This document shows, piece by piece, positions 5,245-7,205 of a stretch of 7,205 bases of DNA. The first letter of the stretch is position 1. Each line of letters starts with the position of its first letter. The translations under genes and the position numbers were made by a program. The notes beneath the pieces were generated by a model. That model searched no databases and was not told where the DNA came from. It saw only the letters and a list, made by a program, of their open reading frames with translations. The stretch is from CAYSLC01 sp964431545 (GTDB lineage Bacteria > Desulfobacterota > Desulfobacteria > Desulfobacterales > JAABSP01): positions 1-7,205 of the forward strand of contig CAYSLC010000252.1 of NCBI GenBank assembly GCA_964431545.1. The letters run 5' to 3'.

Positions 5245-5886
5245 ATGGATACGGAAAAGAAAGAGGTTCGCCGCATCAAAAAATATGCCAACCGGAAGCT
5301 CTACGACATGACCGACAAACGGTACGTCTCCCTGGAGCGGCTCTCCATGCTGATCAAGGAGGGAGAGGAGGTGGTCATCGAGGACAACGAGACCGGGGAG
5401 GACATCACCGGAACCGTGGTCTCCCAGCTCCTGGCCCGGGAGAAGAAGGGGGAGGACGGGGACACCCCCACGAGCATCCTGTTCCAGTTGCTCCGGAAGG
5501 GGCGTGGAACGGTGACCGATTACGCCAAGCGGTACTCGGGGCTCTGGCAGAACGCGGTGACCATGGCCGAGGACGAGATCGACAAGCTGGTCAACATCCT
5601 GGTCAAGGACAAGGAGATCACCGAATCGGAGGGAAGCCGCCTGAAGCGGGAGATGCAGGGGTACGCCGGCAACTTCCGGAAGTGGATGGGGGAGAAGATC
5701 GACCAGCGGGTCACCGAAGTGATGAAGATGATGAACCTGGCCAGCCGGGAGGAGGTGGAGGCCCTGGCGGAAGAACTCAAGGTTCTCTCCGGCCGGGTGG
5801 CGGCCCTGGAGAAGGCCGCCAAAGAGCCCCCCAAACCGGCCGGGGCCTCCACCGAGGAGATCGCCTCCTCCAGGAAGGGGAAATAA
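5245..5886 (+). CDS. phaR: PhaR-type PHA regulator with phasin-like C-terminal region
   Basis: Residues 7-67 of this 213-residue protein match the PHB/PHA accumulation regulator DNA-binding domain: VRRIKKYANRKLYD, then KRYVSLERLSMLIKEGEEVV and GEDITGTVVSQLLARE. PhaR proteins bind both DNA and PHA granules and repress phasin genes and their own gene until polymer accumulates. The remainder differs from a short PhaR tail. Residues 75-165 are amphipathic helix (VNILVKDKEITESEGSRLKR) and 164-192 form a heptad-like coil (REEVEALAEELKVLSGRVAA), similar in style to PhaF/PhaI-type phasins. The end (193-213) is Pro/Lys/Ser-rich and probably disordered. The protein may thus combine regulator and granule-coat roles. 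Its promoter carries two palindromic operators and it diverges from the patatin-ParA operon. The N-terminal assignment is firm; the phasin comparison is less so. Confidence 0.9.
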   Translation: MDTEKKEVRRIKKYANRKLYDMTDKRYVSLERLSMLIKEGEEVVIEDNETGEDITGTVVSQLLAREKKGEDGDTPTSILFQLLRKGRGTVTDYAKRYSGLWQNAVTMAEDEIDKLVNILVKDKEITESEGSRLKREMQGYAGNFRKWMGEKIDQRVTEVMKMMNLASREEVEALAEELKVLSGRVAALEKAAKEPPKPAGASTEEIASSRKGK

Positions 5887-5927
5887 TCCTGAAGGTCCGG
5901 CCGGTAAGACCGGTGGGATCGAAGGGC

Positions 5928-5951
5928 GGGCGCCGCCCTCAGTCGGCGCCC
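5928..5951. terminator. Weak candidate terminator hairpin between convergent genes
   Basis: GGGCGCCG (5928-5935) and CGGCGCCC (5944-5951) form a perfect 8-bp stem around an 8-nt loop that contains the stop codon of the minus-strand lipoprotein gene. A smaller stem (CCGGT-AAG-ACCGG, near 5901-5913) precedes it, closer to the phaR stop. Neither strand has a proper T-run after the stem. The 52 bp between the genes hold nothing else I can name. Confidence 0.35.
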
Positions 5952-6361
5952 ACCTTCCGCTTCATCTTGTACCAGTAAAGGGCGGTCTTTCCCTGGAAGC
6001 CGAGCACCCTCGCCCCCTCGGGCAGGGGTTCCCCGCCCTCCCCCAAGGAGGCATACTCGAGCCGCCCCTCCTCCACCAGAAAGGCCGCCGTGTCCTTCAT
6101 GAGGTGGTCGTGCTTTTCATAGATGAGGATCTTCACGGCGATCTTGTTGTTGCCGGTCAGGGTCCGGGACCGCACCTCGCCGATCTCGAACCCCTTGGAG
6201 GTGATGGTATTCACCTGCAAGTCCGGCTTTTCGTCGAAGATCACGTAGTAGATTTTATCGTTGTAGATGGGGATGTTCTGAACCTCTTCCACGCTCAGGG
6301 TCTGACAGGCGGCGGTGAGGGAGGCGAGAATAACCATCGCCAACAGGGGGGAACGTTTCAT
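5939..6361 (-). CDS. Lipoprotein with a single divergent MCE/MlaD-like domain
   Basis: From the ATG at 6361 the product is 140 residues. It has a lipoprotein signal (MKRSPLLAMVILASLTAAC) with the predicted lipidated Cys at 19. Residues 36-122 resemble one MCE domain in order of elements: KIYYVIFDEKPDLQVNTITS, the GFEIGEVRS turn comparable to the GxxVGxV motif, a strand NKIAVKILIYE, then LMKDTAAFLVEEGRLEYASL and a closing ARVLGF. MCE proteins bind lipid and shuttle it across the envelope, normally with MlaE-type permease and MlaF-type ATPase. Neither is in view, and a stand-alone lipoprotein MCE domain is unusually small. The tail is basic (WYKMKRKVG). The protein would be anchored in the inner or outer membrane facing the periplasm. 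It follows the M23 gene by 52 bp. The MCE call is by pattern and is moderately sure. Confidence 0.8.
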   Translation of the reverse strand: MKRSPLLAMVILASLTAACQTLSVEEVQNIPIYNDKIYYVIFDEKPDLQVNTITSKGFEIGEVRSRTLTGNNKIAVKILIYEKHDHLMKDTAAFLVEEGRLEYASLGEGGEPLPEGARVLGFQGKTALYWYKMKRKVGAD

Positions 6362-6367
6362 GGTCGG

Positions 6368-6373
6368 CCTCCT
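6368..6373 (-). promoter_or_regulatory. Ribosome-binding site that fixes the lipoprotein start
   Basis: On the minus strand AGGAGG lies 6 nt before the ATG at 6361. A longer in-frame start at 6382 would place this sequence inside the gene and add seven residues (MNRRRPT) before the signal peptide, with no comparable site upstream. The shorter start is therefore preferred. Confidence 0.85.
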
Positions 6374-6413
6374 TCGATTCAATGGTAAAAAAAATGGGAG
6401 GTTTTCTTCAAGG

Positions 6414-7205
6414 TCACCTTACCATATAATCTCTGGGATTCACCGGTTTGCCGTGGAGGCAGACCTCATAATGGAGGTGGGGGCCGGTGGAACGCCCGCT
6501 GTTCCCCACGCGGGCCACGGGTTCCCCCTTCTTCACCTTCTGCCCCACCTTCTTCAGGTACGCGCTCAGGTGGGCGTATCGGGTCTTTACGCCGTACCCG
6601 TGGTCGATCACCAGGGTTTTCCCGAAACTCCCCTTGTATCCGATGAAGGTCACCTTGCCGTTGGCGGCGGCCCGTACCGGGGATCCATGGGGCGCCGCCA
6701 GGTCGATCCCCTCATGGAACTCCGAACGGCCGGTGAACGGGGAGATGCGCCGGCCGAAAGATGAGGTGAGGCGGCCTCGGATGGGATAGATGGAGGGGGT
6801 GGCGTCGATGCGGGCGCGCTTGTCGTTGAGATCCTGAAGAAGGGCCTCCATTCCGGTCTTCCGGTCGTTGAGCAGGGCCTCCAGCCGCTCGATCTGCCGA
6901 TGCATGTCGTCGACGACCGATTGCTGTTTCCGGACCAGATCGGCGTGGGGGTCGAGGTCTTCTGGCAGGGAACCGCCGACGCCGTAGAGGTCCTCCTCGC
7001 CTTCTTCATTGACGATCTTCGACACCGTTCGGATCTGCTTTTCGAAATGGTTGAGGACCAGGAGTTTCGATTTGAGCGAGGAGATATCCCGGGCGAACTG
7101 CTGGAGGTGCTGGTTCTGGGTGTGTATCTTCTCCTTTTGGAGCTGGATCTTCTCCTGCTGGAGCGCCATGATCCGTTCGATGTCATGCTTCTCCGCGAGG
7201 TTCCG
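6414..7205 (-). CDS. M23 (LytM) family metallopeptidase with coiled coil, N-terminus beyond the window
   Basis: 263 residues are visible and the frame is still open at the right edge. An ATG at 7169 has no ribosome-binding site and sits inside a continuous coiled coil, so the true start is probably outside. Visible residues 1-65 and 92-135 are Gln/Lys/Glu/Leu-rich coiled coil (LQQEKIQLQKEKIHTQNQHL), as in EnvC/NlpD-like or DipM-like proteins. The catalytic domain (about 140-263) has the zinc-ligand set FHEGID (His164, Asp168), RYAHLS (His212) and GPHLHYEV (His243, His245), so it should be an active endopeptidase cutting peptide cross-links in peptidoglycan rather than a degenerate activator. 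A signal peptide or membrane anchor is expected upstream but not seen. It lies 52 bp before the MCE-like lipoprotein gene on the same strand. A run of eight T residues in that gap lacks a clear stem before it. Confidence 0.92.
   Translation of the reverse strand, partial: RNLAEKHDIERIMALQQEKIQLQKEKIHTQNQHLQQFARDISSLKSKLLVLNHFEKQIRTVSKIVNEEGEEDLYGVGGSLPEDLDPHADLVRKQQSVVDDMHRQIERLEALLNDRKTGMEALLQDLNDKRARIDATPSIYPIRGRLTSSFGRRISPFTGRSEFHEGIDLAAPHGSPVRAAANGKVTFIGYKGSFGKTLVIDHGYGVKTRYAHLSAYLKKVGQKVKKGEPVARVGNSGRSTGPHLHYEVCLHGKPVNPRDYMVR

Noticed and set aside
6380..6410. Terminator between the M23 gene and the lipoprotein gene
   Set aside because: A run of eight T residues exists on the minus strand but no stable GC stem precedes it, so readthrough into the lipoprotein gene is just as likely.
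7134..7169. Internal ATG at 7169 as the start of the M23 peptidase
   Set aside because: The frame stays open to the window edge, the coiled coil continues upstream, no ribosome-binding site is present, and an export signal would be missing.

Overview
This GC-rich window looks like part of a Gram-negative chromosome, with dense short genes on both strands. Exported proteins are common: two signal peptides, a lipoprotein and two murein-acting enzymes. A PhaR-type polyhydroxyalkanoate (PHA) regulator, a secretin-type STN domain and an MCE-like lipoprotein together would fit a deltaproteobacterial (Desulfobacterota-like) host. That placement is inference from gene content; no rRNA or tRNA gene is present to test it.

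Layout. A truncated unknown gene (1-427, minus) diverges from a small secreted protein with a secretin N-terminal-type domain (556-1014, plus), which has a good sigma70-type promoter. A convergent minus-strand pair follows: an unknown membrane-anchored or secreted helical protein (1602-2141), then a 10-cysteine YkgJ-like protein (1062-1598). The 275-bp divergent gap 2142-2416 is structured: one hairpin, a textbook plus-strand intrinsic terminator with no coding gene feeding it, and a perfect 16-bp inverted repeat just upstream of the ribosome-binding site of a secreted lytic transglycosylase (2417-2995). That gene ends against the next minus-strand operon across 7 bp that form a hairpin.

The centre of the window is a divergent locus. 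On the minus strand three tightly packed genes encode a patatin-like lipase (4132-4998), a ParA/MinD-type ATPase (3361-4131, zero-gap junction) and a small protein with a strongly basic N-terminus (3003-3416, overlapping the ATPase gene by 56 bp). On the plus strand is a PhaR-type DNA-binding domain joined to a phasin-like helical tail (5245-5886). The two promoters lie back to back. The phaR promoter carries two near-identical 17-bp palindromes, one lying between -35 and -10 and one just downstream of the predicted transcription start, which look like operators. My reading is that this may be a storage-granule locus combining a sensor/coat protein, an ester hydrolase and a ParA-type positioning module. 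This hypothesis rests on gene neighbourhood and protein features only.

The right end holds a short lipoprotein with an MCE/MlaD-like domain (5939-6361) and, upstream of it on the same minus strand, an M23 (LytM) peptidase with a long coiled coil whose start lies beyond the window edge (6414-7205). I see no insertion sequence, CRISPR array, tRNA or rRNA.
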